NCBI RefSeq assembly: GCF_026616195.1
Contig: NZ_JANHDH010000003.1
Coordinates: forward strand, 310,001 to 374,000
Source of the DNA: Haloarchaeobius amylolyticus
Lineage (GTDB): Archaea > Halobacteriota > Halobacteria > Halobacteriales > Natrialbaceae
Direction of reading: 5' to 3'
Length of the DNA: 64,000 nucleotides
How positions within the stretch are numbered: the stretch's first letter is position 1; each line of letters starts with the position of its first letter. Of the stretch, positions 18,769 to 27,367 are shown piece by piece. The notes under the pieces are model-generated. The model did no database searches. It was given only the letters and a program-made list of their open reading frames with translations, and was not told the DNA's origin. The translations under genes were made by a program, and so were the position numbers.

Positions 18769-19791
18769 TCAGAACTCGACGGCCTCGAGGATACCCTCCT
18801 TGATGCTGAGTGCCTGCGGGAGGTAGTAGTCCTCCAGCGCGTGCAGGGGCATCGGCGCGTCCATGCCGGAGATGCGCTTGACCGGCGCCTCCTGGTAGAG
18901 CAGCGCCTCCTCCTGGATGATGGAGGTGATCTCCGCGCCGACCCCGCCGGTCTTCGGGGCCTCGTGGACGACCGCGGCGCGGCCCGTCTTCTTGAACGAC
19001 TCCGCGATGGTGTCGATGTCGAGCGGGGAGAGCGTCCGCAGGTCGACGACCTCGACCTCGATGCCGTCCTCGGAGAGTTCCTCCGCGGCGACCATCGTCG
19101 GTCGGGTCATCGCGCCCCAGGTGTACACCGAGATGTCCGACCCCTCGCGGCGGACCGCGGCCTCGCCGAGGGACACCTCGTAGTCGCCCGTGGGCACGTC
19201 CTGCCGGAAGGCGCGGTAGATGAGCTTCGGCTCGAGGAAGATGACCGGGTCGGGGTCGCGGATAGAGGCCAGCAGCAGGCCCTTCGCGTCGTAGGGCGTG
19301 CTCGGCGTGACGACCTTCAGCCCGGGCTCGTGGACGAAGAACGCCTCCTTGGACTCGGAGTGGTGCTCCGGGGCGCGGATGCCGCCGCCGTAGGGTGCGC
19401 GAACCACCATCTGGCAGTTGTGCTTGCCCTCGGTCCGGCTCCGGATGCGCGAGGCGTGACTGACCAGCTGGTCGAACGCGGGGTACATGAACCCCATGAA
19501 CTGCATCTCGGCCACCGGCTTCATCCCGCTCAGGGCGAGCCCGATACCGGAACCGACGATGCCGGACTCGGCCAGCGGCGTGTCGACCACGCGCTCCTCG
19601 CCGAACTCCTCGTACAGCCCCTCGGTCGCACGGAACACGCCCCCGTTCTTGCCGACGTCCTCGCCGAGGACCATCACCTTCTCGTCGCGCGCCATCTCGT
19701 GGTGGAGCGCGTCGCGGACGCCCTCGACCAGGGTCATCGACTCGGTCTCCTGTGCGGACTCGTCGGAGTGGGTGGCCTGACTCATGCTCAC
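18769..19791 (-). CDS. 2-oxoacid dehydrogenase E1 component, beta subunit
   Basis: A 340-aa protein of the pyruvate/branched-chain 2-oxoacid dehydrogenase E1-beta type. The transketolase pyrimidine-binding domain (about 18-195) has LGEDVGKNGGVFRAT, DTPLAESGIVG, EMQFMGFMYPAFDQL and RAPYGGGIRAPEHHS. The C-terminal domain (about 210-330) has EVVDLRTLSPLD. It pairs with the alpha subunit upstream (overlap of 4 nt, ATGA) to decarboxylate a 2-oxoacid with thiamine diphosphate and load the acyl group on lipoyl-E2. No E2 or E3 gene follows; the operon ends here within the window. The oxoacid (pyruvate, branched-chain or other) cannot be fixed from sequence. Confidence 0.93.
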   Translation of the reverse strand: MSMSQATHSDESAQETESMTLVEGVRDALHHEMARDEKVMVLGEDVGKNGGVFRATEGLYEEFGEERVVDTPLAESGIVGSGIGLALSGMKPVAEMQFMGFMYPAFDQLVSHASRIRSRTEGKHNCQMVVRAPYGGGIRAPEHHSESKEAFFVHEPGLKVVTPSTPYDAKGLLLASIRDPDPVIFLEPKLIYRAFRQDVPTGDYEVSLGEAAVRREGSDISVYTWGAMTRPTMVAAEELSEDGIEVEVVDLRTLSPLDIDTIAESFKKTGRAAVVHEAPKTGGVGAEITSIIQEEALLYQEAPVKRISGMDAPMPLHALEDYYLPQALSIKEGILEAVEF

Positions 19792-20945
19792 TCACCCATC
19801 TCCACGAGCGCGTCGTCGCCGTACTTCTCGCGCAACTCGTTCAGCTCCTCCAGCTGTTGCTCCAGCTGTGGCGTCTTCTCCTCGTAGACGTGGTCGACGA
19901 TGTCCTCCGGGTCGGAGGAGGTCTGCGTGGCGCGCTGGATCGCCTCCTGGATCTCCGCCTCGATGTCCTCGTCTATCTCGGCCGCCAGCTCGTCGTCGAG
20001 GATATCCTCGCGACGCAGGTAGCCCTCCAGCCGGTCGACGGGGTCCCAGTCGCGCCAGCGCTCGGCCTCGTCGCCGTCGCGGTAGACGCTCGGGTCGTCG
20101 GCCGTCGTATGTGCGCCGTAGCGGTACTGGACGGACTCGATGAGCGTCGGCCGGGACTCGTCGGGGCCGGGGTTCTTCGCCTTCAGGATGGCCTCGCGGG
20201 TCACCTGGTAGACGGCCAGCGGGTCCATCCCATCTACTCGGACGCCCTCGATGCCGTACCCGTCGGCCTTCTGGGCGATGGTCTCGCTGGCGGTCTGCTT
20301 CTCGCGCGGGACCGAGATGGCCCACTGGTTGTTGTTACAGACGAACACCGCGGGGGCGTCGAAGACGCCCGCGAAGTTCAGGCCCTCGTGGAAGTCCCCC
20401 TCCGAGGTCGCACCGTCGCCGAAGTGACACAGGCAGGCACGGTCGGTCTCGCCCTGGAGCTGGTAGCCCCACGCCATGCCCATGGCCTGCGGGATCTGCG
20501 TGGCGATGGGGATGTACTCCGGGAGCACGTTCACGTCATCCGGAATCGAGTACCCTTCGCGGTGGCCCTGCAGGGGCGAGAGCAGGGAGTACAGCTCCAT
20601 CCCGTGGACGTACTTCGCGGCGTGGTCGCGGTACGTCGGGAACAGCCAGTCCTGCTCGTCCAAGGCATAGCTCGTCGCCACCTGCGAGCCCTCCTGGCCC
20701 GTCATCGGCGCGTAGGTCGCGATGCGACCCTGCCGCTGGAAACTGATGGCGCGCTGGTCGTAGCGGCGCGCGAGCTTGATGTCGCGGTACATCGAGAGGA
20801 GTTCCTCCTCGGAGAGGTCGGGGACCTCCGCGTTGGGGAGGACGCGACCCTCCGCGTCGAGTACCTGGACGAGTTCGTCGTCGTCGGATTGCTGTGCTAT
20901 CGGGTGTTGCTGCGTTTCGGATTCGGCTTCGTGTTGGGTGCTCAT
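19788..20945 (-). CDS. 2-oxoacid dehydrogenase E1 component, alpha subunit
   Basis: A 385-aa thiamine-diphosphate subunit. The TPP motif GDGATSEGDFHEGLNFAG ends near VCNNNQWAIS, and the loop YRYGAHTTADDPSVYR carries the usual phosphorylation-loop-like segment. GQEGSQVATSYAL and FPTYRDHAAKYVHG are typical substrate-site sequences. The N-terminus (about 45 residues) is Gln/Glu/Asp rich. The ATG at 20945 was chosen, because upstream in-frame codons encode Arg/Gln-rich sequence foreign to the family. It is first in an E1 alpha-beta operon divergent from a second TPP enzyme at 21625, separated by 679 nt containing two candidate operators. Confidence 0.93.
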   Translation of the reverse strand: MSTQHEAESETQQHPIAQQSDDDELVQVLDAEGRVLPNAEVPDLSEEELLSMYRDIKLARRYDQRAISFQRQGRIATYAPMTGQEGSQVATSYALDEQDWLFPTYRDHAAKYVHGMELYSLLSPLQGHREGYSIPDDVNVLPEYIPIATQIPQAMGMAWGYQLQGETDRACLCHFGDGATSEGDFHEGLNFAGVFDAPAVFVCNNNQWAISVPREKQTASETIAQKADGYGIEGVRVDGMDPLAVYQVTREAILKAKNPGPDESRPTLIESVQYRYGAHTTADDPSVYRDGDEAERWRDWDPVDRLEGYLRREDILDDELAAEIDEDIEAEIQEAIQRATQTSSDPEDIVDHVYEEKTPQLEQQLEELNELREKYGDDALVEMGE

Positions 20946-21101
20946 GGTGCTCTGTCGCTGTCGCTGTCTGGGGTGTCGGTCGCAGTGCTGTACTCCCCGC
21001 TGGCGGGCGGACGGATGGCCGACCACACCGGCCATCGCGGCGGCTCTGGGTGGGTAGCTGGGCTCATCGGTCCCGGTGTCCCCTGGGGCGTAGGTCCCGC
21101 G

Positions 21102-21296
21102 TCACGGTCGGTACGTGACACTTCCTGAGGACGACCCGCCGACAGTGGGCAGGTCGTCGGTGGTCTCACGGACCGAACGGGAACGGGCGCTGACCGCCAG
21201 TTTCGGTGTAAAGCAGTCGAACACGCCAAAATTGGCACCCAGGCGGCTGCGTGTCTGGATGGCGTCGCGGACTGCTTCGGTACTGGCGGTTGCCAT
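21102..21296 (-). CDS. possible small protein upstream of E1 alpha
   Basis: A 64-codon frame between the divergent E1 alpha and TPP-enzyme genes, beginning MATASTEAVRDAIQTRSRLG and ending before the E1 alpha start. A/T-rich promoter-like sequence (GATAATAG around 21321-21328) lies about 25-35 nt upstream. There is no family similarity that I recognise and the C-terminal half is Ser/Thr/Arg rich. It may be a leader peptide of the E1 operon or a chance frame. Confidence 0.25.
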   Translation of the reverse strand: MATASTEAVRDAIQTRSRLGANFGVFDCFTPKLAVSARSRSVRETTDDLPTVGGSSSGSVTYRP

Positions 21297-21334
21297 ACAC
21301 GAATAAACACGAGGGCAAGTGATAATAGTTGTGT

Positions 21335-21351
21335 GACTGCCGTTCCCAAAC
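21335..21351. promoter_or_regulatory. degenerate GTTTGG-type site between divergent TPP-enzyme genes
   Basis: On the minus strand this reads GTTTGGGAACGGCAGTC. It matches 13 of 17 positions of the IclR-flanking palindrome at 9306-9322, with one half-site intact and the other decayed. It could be a weak site for either IclR protein in the window, or chance. Confidence 0.3.
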
Positions 21352-21383
21352 CGCTAGGGAGGTCGGAACAGGGGCTATGGACG

Positions 21384-21401
21384 GTCGAACCGCGGTTCGA
21401 C
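21384..21401. promoter_or_regulatory. perfect 18-bp palindrome GTCGAACCGCGGTTCGAC
   Basis: An exact dyad about 224 nt upstream of the TPP-enzyme ATG (21625) and well upstream of the E1 alpha operon. Eighteen matching positions is longer than expected by chance for one spacer, even at high G+C. It is a candidate operator for a dimeric regulator, with no assigned binder. Confidence 0.45.
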
Positions 21402-21624
21402 GGTGGCTCGGGACGGCGCTCTATCCCCTTCGATAACCGGTATCGCTTGGATGCACCGGTAGAACAAAGACACGTCCCGCGGAAGGAGCGAGTACTACCG
21501 CGCACACGGGCGGGTCCAGCACGACGGAGCAGTCGAGGCCATGCGACGCGACAGTGGCGCTCACTGTGCAGCGCTGCGGCCGACCGCGACCCCACGTGTG
21601 CCGGCATCGAGCACACCCCTACAC

Positions 21625-23313
21625 ATGACTACGGTAAGCACCCAGATCGTTCGGACCCTTGAGGACATGGACGTCGAGTACCTGTTCGGCTACCCCGGTG
21701 GCCGGGCAATCGAGCTACTGGAGGAACTCGCCCACTCGGACATCGAGGTCGTCCGCCCGCGCGACGAGCGCGAGGCGAGCGTCATGGCCGAGATGTACGG
21801 CCGCTACCACCAGCAGCCCGGTGTCCTCACCGGCCAGGGCCCGTGGATCGGCAGCCTCGGCGCCATCGGCCAGATGGAGGCGCGGCTCGGCTCCTCGCCC
21901 ATGGTCGCCATCACCGAGGCCTCCGAGCGTGGCGACTACTCCACACTCGCCCCCTACCAGCAGGCCCGGGGCGACTACGGCGGCTTCTCCCTCCCGAAGA
22001 TCCTCGACGGCATCACCAAGGAGTGGTGGTTCCCGCGCACCGCGAACGAGACACTTCGCAGCCTCCAGCTCTCGTTCAAGCACGCCACTGCGGGCCGCCC
22101 AGGGCCGACCGCGGTCATCCTCGACGGCGACGCCGTCACCAGCGAGGTCCCCGAGGGCGACGTGCCCCCGGTCTGGTCGCCGGACCGCCAGACGAAGAAC
22201 TGGGAGTCGAGTCCGACCGACCGTGACGTTGCGGCCGCCGCCGAGGCGCTCTCCAACGCGGAGCGACCCGTCATCGTCGCCGGGAACGGGGTCCACGTCT
22301 CGCAATGCTACGACGAACTGCAGGCCGTCGCGGAGGCCTACGACGCGGTCGTCGCCACCTCCTACCTCGGGAAGTCCACGATTCCGGAGACCCACGAGCG
22401 TGCCGCCGGCGTCATCGGCTCGTTCGGCCACGAGGGCGCGAACCAGGTCGTCTCCGAGGCCGATACCCTCCTCGTCGTCGGCTGCCGGATGAACCCGATG
22501 GACACCAACTGGCAGGCGGAATCCTTCATCCGCCCCGACGAGCAGACCATCGTCCACGCCGACATCGACACCCGCAACGCCGGCTGGGTCTACCCCGCCG
22601 ACGTGGGTCTCATCGGCGACGCCGGGGAGTCGCTGGCCGCACTGGTGACGGCCGGTGCCGGCGAGAACGGCTGGGCGCTGGACCGTGCTGCCGAGGCACG
22701 CGAGGACTTCCACGTGCCCGAGTGCGACTCGGACCAGTCGCCCATCCTCCCCCAGCGCGCCGTGCAGGCCATCTCCGACGTGGTCGACGAGGACACCATC
22801 GTCACCGCCGACTCGGGGAACAACCGCTTCTGGTTGCTGAACTACCTCCAGACCCCGGCGGTCCGGACCTACTTCGGCTCCGGCGGCGTCGGCGGCATGG
22901 GCTGGGCGACCCCGGCCGCCGTCTCCGCGGCCATCACGACCGACAAGGACGTCATCGGGGTGGCGGGCGACGGCGGATTCACCATGACGATGACCTCGGT
23001 CGAGACCGCGGTCGAGTACGGCGTCGCGCCGACGTTCGTCGTGCTCAACGACACGTCTCTGGGCATGGTCCGCCAGATGGACGACTCCATCCCCGGCGTG
23101 GAGTTCCACGACACCGACTTCGCCACCGTCGTCGAGGGCTTCGGCGCAGAGGGCATCCGCGTGACCGACCCGGCCGACCTCGACGACCGGCTCGCCGAAG
23201 CGAAGGCGTCGGACGTACCGACCGTCCTCGACGTGCGTATCGACCGCGAACCCGACATGGTCGAGACGCTGCAGTCCTCCTTCTACGCCGAGGTCGGCGG
23301 TCTGCACGAGTAG
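21625..23313 (+). CDS. thiamine-pyrophosphate enzyme, acetolactate-synthase-like, substrate unknown
   Basis: A 562-aa TPP-dependent enzyme with the three-domain IlvB/POX layout. The N-terminal PYR domain (about 1-170) has YLFGYPGGRAIELLEEL with the likely activating Glu in RDEREASVMAEMYGR. The central domain (about 190-330) has ALSNAERPVIVAGNGV. The C-terminal PP domain (about 370-560) carries GVAGDGGFTMTMTSVETAV and VLNDTSLGMV. It is divergent enough from true acetolactate synthase (for example GQGPWIGSL in place of the usual TSGPG stretch) that a decarboxylase or carboligase for another oxoacid is more likely. It is followed by an SDR epimerase and is divergent to the E1 operon. An upstream in-frame start at 21541 was rejected because it encodes Arg/Cys-rich sequence. 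Confidence 0.85.
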   Translation: MTTVSTQIVRTLEDMDVEYLFGYPGGRAIELLEELAHSDIEVVRPRDEREASVMAEMYGRYHQQPGVLTGQGPWIGSLGAIGQMEARLGSSPMVAITEASERGDYSTLAPYQQARGDYGGFSLPKILDGITKEWWFPRTANETLRSLQLSFKHATAGRPGPTAVILDGDAVTSEVPEGDVPPVWSPDRQTKNWESSPTDRDVAAAAEALSNAERPVIVAGNGVHVSQCYDELQAVAEAYDAVVATSYLGKSTIPETHERAAGVIGSFGHEGANQVVSEADTLLVVGCRMNPMDTNWQAESFIRPDEQTIVHADIDTRNAGWVYPADVGLIGDAGESLAALVTAGAGENGWALDRAAEAREDFHVPECDSDQSPILPQRAVQAISDVVDEDTIVTADSGNNRFWLLNYLQTPAVRTYFGSGGVGGMGWATPAAVSAAITTDKDVIGVAGDGGFTMTMTSVETAVEYGVAPTFVVLNDTSLGMVRQMDDSIPGVEFHDTDFATVVEGFGAEGIRVTDPADLDDRLAEAKASDVPTVLDVRIDREPDMVETLQSSFYAEVGGLHE

Positions 23314-23394
23314 CGCTGCCGGGGCGCTCTCCGATAACTGCAGGAACCGCAGGCAGCACAACGCTTTTGCCGAAATCGCGCGTCGTACGAGAAG

Positions 23395-24369
23395 ATGGCA
23401 GACACCGAGACGGTACTCGTTACCGGTGGCACCGGCTTCATCGGCTCGTACGTATCGAAGGAGTTCGTCGACCACGGCCACGACGTGGTCGCCTACGACC
23501 TCTCGACCGACGACCGCATCCTGTCGAAGCTCGACATCGCGGACGACGTCGAGATCCGCCGGGGGGACGTGACCGACCCGACCGACGTGGTCAACGCGGT
23601 CGCCGAGACTGGCGCGAGCCGTATCGTCCACCTCGCCGCACTGCTCACGAACACGGCCGAATCCAACCCACGCGCCGCCCTGAAGGTCAACGTCGAGGGG
23701 ACGAGCAACATCTTCGAGGCCGCGCGCACCCTCGACGACCAGGTCGAGCGCGTCGCCTGGGCGTCCTCCGCCGCGGTCTACGCCCCACCCTCGAACTACG
23801 ACGACGGCTCCGACTGGTGGGTCACCGAGGACGACCTCGTCTACGCCGACACGCTCTACGGCGCGACCAAGGAGTACAACGAACACCAGGCGCGGGTGTA
23901 CAACGAGGAGTACGGCGTCGACCACGTGGCCATCCGTCCCACGGTCGCCTACGGCCCCTACCGCGAGACGGGCGGGAGCGCGTTCCTCGCGAACATCGTC
24001 GAGAAGCCCGCGCTCGGGGAGTCCTTCTCGGTGGAGTACGGCGACCAGGAGATCGACTGGCAGCACGTCGAGGACATCGCCCAGGCGTTCCGCCTCGCGG
24101 CCTTCACGCCCGAGGACGACCTCTCCCAGCGTATCTACAACGTGCGCGGCGAACTCGCGACCATCCGCGAGGCTGCCGAGACCGTCGAGAGCATCGTCCC
24201 GGACGCCGACCTCACGGTCTCCGACGAGGGTGAACTCCCCTGGACCCAGCGCCTCGACATGACCGCGTTCCAGGAGGACACCGGGTACGAGGTGCAGTAC
24301 GACCTCGAATCCGGCTTCCGCAAGTACATCGACGTGCTACGCGAGGAGAACGGCCTCGAACCGCTCTAG
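23395..24369 (+). CDS. NAD-dependent epimerase/dehydratase (extended SDR)
   Basis: A 324-aa extended short-chain dehydrogenase. The NAD site is TGGTGFIGSYV (TGxxGxxG, residues about 10-20). The catalytic Ser is in WASSAAVYAP, and the Tyr/Lys pair is YGATK (YxxxK). RPTVAYGPYRE is the usual substrate-side motif. The protein is cytoplasmic. Such enzymes act on nucleotide sugars, uronates or other hydroxy/oxo substrates. It lies 81 nt downstream of the TPP enzyme on the same strand, so they may share a transcript, and it converges with the HD hydrolase at 24391. Confidence 0.9.
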   Translation: MADTETVLVTGGTGFIGSYVSKEFVDHGHDVVAYDLSTDDRILSKLDIADDVEIRRGDVTDPTDVVNAVAETGASRIVHLAALLTNTAESNPRAALKVNVEGTSNIFEAARTLDDQVERVAWASSAAVYAPPSNYDDGSDWWVTEDDLVYADTLYGATKEYNEHQARVYNEEYGVDHVAIRPTVAYGPYRETGGSAFLANIVEKPALGESFSVEYGDQEIDWQHVEDIAQAFRLAAFTPEDDLSQRIYNVRGELATIREAAETVESIVPDADLTVSDEGELPWTQRLDMTAFQEDTGYEVQYDLESGFRKYIDVLREENGLEPL

Positions 24370-24390
24370 GCGGCCGAAAAGAGGTTTCTG

Positions 24391-25002
24391 CTAGTTCTGC
24401 GTCTGGCTGTACTCGTCCACCCACTCCTTGAGCGTGATGCCCATCGCGGACTGGGTGATGGCGTTCGAGGAGGCCGAGTTCGCGCTCTTGACCAGCTCGG
24501 CCTCGAGCGTTCTGGTCGGGACCTCGCCGAGGAAGTGCGGAATCGCGCGCTGGACGTCCAGCGGAACGCCGACCTCGTGGGCGAGCGCGTAGCCGGAGAT
24601 CGAGTGGGGAATCTCCTCGCTGGCGTAGTGCTCGCGGTCGGGCTCTCCGAGGAGTTCGGCGTCGACGAAGTCCACGTACTCGTAGCACTTGCCCACGTCG
24701 TGGAGCAGGCAGGCCGCGACGATGGTGTCGATGTCGGGGTCCGCGCCGTGGAAGTCGCGCTGGACCTCGGCGGACTCCAGGGCGATCTTCGTGACGCCGC
24801 GGACGTGCTCGACGTTGGTCACCTCGTGGATGTTCCAGGCGTAGGGGATGTCCGCGATGTCCTGCCAGCCGCCGCGTTCGAGCCCGAGACACCACGCCTC
24901 GACGACCTGCTCGCGCAACTCGTCGCTCTCGATGCGCTCGAGTTCCGGGTAGGCCTCCCGGACCTGCGTCTCGTACTCCGACCGGGTGGTGTCAGTAGCC
25001 AT
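24391..25002 (-). CDS. HD-domain hydrolase
   Basis: A 203-aa protein with an HD metal-dependent phosphohydrolase core: EHVRG (His), CLLHDVGKCYEYV (HD pair), then IPHSISGYALAHEVGVP (His) and the late LVKSANSASSN segment. It is of the type that hydrolyses phosphate esters or nucleotides, though many uncharacterised HD proteins handle small metabolites. Start: ATG at 25002, overlapping the 3' end of the EthD-like gene (stop at 24992) by 11 nt, so the two are co-translated. Function in this gene group is unknown. Confidence 0.85.
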   Translation of the reverse strand: MATDTTRSEYETQVREAYPELERIESDELREQVVEAWCLGLERGGWQDIADIPYAWNIHEVTNVEHVRGVTKIALESAEVQRDFHGADPDIDTIVAACLLHDVGKCYEYVDFVDAELLGEPDREHYASEEIPHSISGYALAHEVGVPLDVQRAIPHFLGEVPTRTLEAELVKSANSASSNAITQSAMGITLKEWVDEYSQTQN

Positions 25003-25726
25003 CGTGGTCGGCGATCTCGTTCTTCCAGAGGGTCTCCTGCCCGATGAACCGCGGGCGCTCGTTCACGGCGAGGAAGTTGTTCACGTCCTCGCGGGCCTTG
25101 GCGGCGACCTCGCGCGTCGGGTCGTAGTCACGCGACCCCTCGCTGCCGAGCGCCTCGTGCAGGTCGTCCAGCGTCTCGAAGTAGAGTTCGGCCACCCCGT
25201 CGAACTCGGCGTTCTCCGGGTCCGTCGGATAGACGGTCTGGTAGCGGACGACGCCCTCGATGTCCTTCGCCAGCGGCGAGTGGTTGTTCTCCCAGTAGTC
25301 TCGGAACTCCTCGTGGGTCATCCCATCCTTTCGGACGAGGAAGGCCGAGTGCTTGTACAGGCCCTCCGTGTCGCCGTCGACCTCGTCCTTCCAGACCTTC
25401 TCCTCGCCGATGAAGCGGGGACGCTCGTCGACCGCGAGGAAGTTGTTCACGTCCTCGCGGGCCTTGGCGGCGACCTCGCGCGTCGGGTCGTAGTCACGCG
25501 ACCCCTCGCTGCCCAGGGCCTCGTGCAGGTCGTCCAGTGTCTCGAAGTACAGCTCCGCGATTCCGTCGAACTCGGCGTTCTCCGGGTCCGTCGGGTACAC
25601 CGTCTGGTAGCGAACGACGCCCTCGATGTCCTTCGCCAGCGGCGAGTGCTCGTTTCGCCAGTAGTCCATGAACTCCTCGTGCGTCAGGTCGTCCTGGCGG
25701 ACGAGCAGGGCAACGTGCTTGTACAT
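24992..25726 (-). CDS. EthD-like protein with two near-identical tandem domains
   Basis: A 244-aa protein built of two copies (about residues 2-115 and 124-238) of an EthD/dimeric alpha-beta barrel domain. Each opens with YKH.A.LVR..(D/G).THEEF.DYW..(E/N)HSPLA and ends with ERPRFIG. Between residues about 28 and 107 the copies differ at only a couple of positions (for example DGIAELY versus DGVAELY), and the DNA is almost identical too. EthD proteins act in ether or alkyl catabolism, and relatives are small-molecule monooxygenases or isomerases. The start ATG at 25726 was chosen, as upstream residues are not conserved. It is the first gene of a pair with the HD hydrolase. Confidence 0.85.
   Translation of the reverse strand: MYKHVALLVRQDDLTHEEFMDYWRNEHSPLAKDIEGVVRYQTVYPTDPENAEFDGIAELYFETLDDLHEALGSEGSRDYDPTREVAAKAREDVNNFLAVDERPRFIGEEKVWKDEVDGDTEGLYKHSAFLVRKDGMTHEEFRDYWENNHSPLAKDIEGVVRYQTVYPTDPENAEFDGVAELYFETLDDLHEALGSEGSRDYDPTREVAAKAREDVNNFLAVNERPRFIGQETLWKNEIADHDGY
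25040..25640 (-). repeat. direct repeat of about 240 nt inside the EthD-like gene
   Basis: Two copies spaced 366 nt (122 codons) apart, with long identical runs that include synonymous positions (for example the stretch encoding REVAAKAREDVNNFLAV). This implies a recent duplication or gene conversion rather than ancient fusion. The limits given are approximate. Confidence 0.7.
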
Positions 25727-25829
25727 ACGGGCATGATTTCGACGACCGGCGGCATAAATCATCTGGAACTCACAAGATGGCGTCGCTGCATCGTCGTTCC
25801 AGTCAGCAGGTGGGGCCCGGCCGCGTCCC

Positions 25830-26615
25830 TCACTCGGATTCCGAGTAGCGGAGCCTGATGTGGATCTCGTCGAGGGCGGCCAGTAGCTTGTCCGGCAGTT
25901 CCTCCTTCAGCAGGTCCCCCTTGACCCGGTTCGCCGGCCCCGAGATGCTGATGGCGCCGATGGGGTAGCCGTCCTCGTCGCGGATCGGGGCGCCGATGGC
26001 GTTCAGGCCGGTGATGGACTCGCCGATGTTGAACGCGTAGCCGCGGTCGCGGATGGTCGCCAGTTCCTCGCGCAGGTCCTCGGGCGTGGTGATGGTATTC
26101 TCCGTGGTCTCGGAGAGGCCACGCCGGTCGAGGATGGCCTCGAGTTCGTCCTCGGGAAGGGACGCGAGGATGGCCTTCCCGGCGGCGAGCTGGTGGAGGT
26201 TCCGGCGCTGGCCGACCTTCGCGGACGTCTCCAGCGGGTTCTCCCCGTGGGCCTTGTACAGGTGGACGCTGAAGTCGCCCTCCTTGGCGATGAGCCAGAC
26301 CTTCTCGCCGGTCTCCTCGGCGAGCCGGTCGACGTACTCCCGGCCGACCTCGAAGAACCCGACGTGTTCGCGGGCGCGGTGCCCGAAGTCCAGGAAGCGC
26401 AGGCCGAGCGAGAAGGTGCCTCGTTCCTCGTCGCGGACGACGAGGTCGTTCGCCTCCAGCGTCAGCAGGTGCCGGTGGATGGTACTGCGCGCGATGTCGA
26501 GGTTCTCGGTCAGGTCGGCGAGCGTCTGACCGGGGCGCTCCTTGAGCGACTCGAGGATACGGATAGAGGATTCGGTCGTCGTGACCGTTCGGTTCGGCCG
26601 GTCGTCCGGTTCCAT
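25830..26615 (-). CDS. IclR family transcriptional regulator
   Basis: A 261-aa regulator with an N-terminal winged helix (about 15-75, QTLADLTENLDIARSTIHRH) and an IclR effector domain (about 80-250) with QLAAGKAILASLPEDELEA and GAISISGPANRVKGD. It is similar in layout to the IclR protein at 8466-9275 but clearly a different paralogue. The ATG at 26615 lies about 26 nt after a weak TATA-like ACTAAAC (minus strand), consistent with a leaderless mRNA. It sits upstream of, and in the same orientation as, the EthD-HD pair, which it may regulate. The perfect palindrome found around the other IclR gene is absent here. Confidence 0.92.
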   Translation of the reverse strand: MEPDDRPNRTVTTTESSIRILESLKERPGQTLADLTENLDIARSTIHRHLLTLEANDLVVRDEERGTFSLGLRFLDFGHRAREHVGFFEVGREYVDRLAEETGEKVWLIAKEGDFSVHLYKAHGENPLETSAKVGQRRNLHQLAAGKAILASLPEDELEAILDRRGLSETTENTITTPEDLREELATIRDRGYAFNIGESITGLNAIGAPIRDEDGYPIGAISISGPANRVKGDLLKEELPDKLLAALDEIHIRLRYSESE

Positions 26616-26683
26616 ACCGGACCCAACGGCGTGTGGTGGTTTAGTCTTCCCGGCACCGCCCGCGACGGCAGAGAGCCGCCGGA

Positions 26684-26947
26684 TCAGTCGAGGTCGAGCG
26701 AGTAGAGTCGCTTCCGTGCGTCCCGGAAGCAGTGGCGAGATTCGAGATGACCGTCCTGTTCGAGGGTGTTGACCGCGTACCGGACCGTCCGGACCGGCAA
26801 GAGCGTCTCTTCGACGAGCCGCTGTTGACTGAGCTCCCCCTCCACGTCGAGTACCTTCGCGACGAACTTGACGCTCGGCGGGTACTCTGCGAGTGCTTCT
26901 GCTGCCCGTTCCCAGGGCTGGGCGTTCCGCTGTGCATTACAGGGCAT
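26684..26947 (-). CDS. small winged-helix DNA-binding protein
   Basis: An 87-aa protein dominated by a winged helix-turn-helix: SVKFVAKVLDVEGELSQQ, then VEETLLPVRTVRYAVNTLEQDGHLESR as the recognition helix and start of the wing. Arg/His-rich residues follow. It has the form of the many small haloarchaeal MarR/TrmB-like transcription factors. A TATA-like A/T stretch at about 26974-26984 lies 27-37 nt upstream of the ATG. The stop is 68 nt before the IclR ATG, so both may be regulators in one short transcription unit, although each has promoter-like sequence. Confidence 0.75.
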   Translation of the reverse strand: MPCNAQRNAQPWERAAEALAEYPPSVKFVAKVLDVEGELSQQRLVEETLLPVRTVRYAVNTLEQDGHLESRHCFRDARKRLYSLDLD

Positions 26948-27367
26948 CGCTGCTGTACGCTATGTACCGGGTAATCAATAATAACTGTTCCGGGCAGACA
27001 GGTCGTCTGTCCCGCTGCCGTGTGCTGGTTCTCCGGTCTGGCGAGCCGGATACCGGACCGGAATTGTCCAAGCTCCTTGGATAGTGACGAACGTTGGGAG
27101 AAGCGTATATTCTCGGGCGTTACTTCAAAAATGAATCCGATGAGCCGCCATCTGAAGAGCTCCGGCGGGACAATCAGTCCAAGACCTGATACGATTTGTC
27201 GCCTTCGCGGCTGGAACCGGGTACAGGCCCAGAGGCAGATGGTTTCTATTCATCGACTTTCACCTCGATAATTCGACGTGAGAGAGCCATAACGACCATC
27301 CACGGTCAATCCAATCTGCTTGGACACACTCGAATTCCCGGGGTGTTTGTGACGCCGTAGCGCGTGC

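Noticed and set aside
27020-27271. 83-codon plus-strand frame
   Set aside because: No promoter or halophilic bias; sequence looks random.
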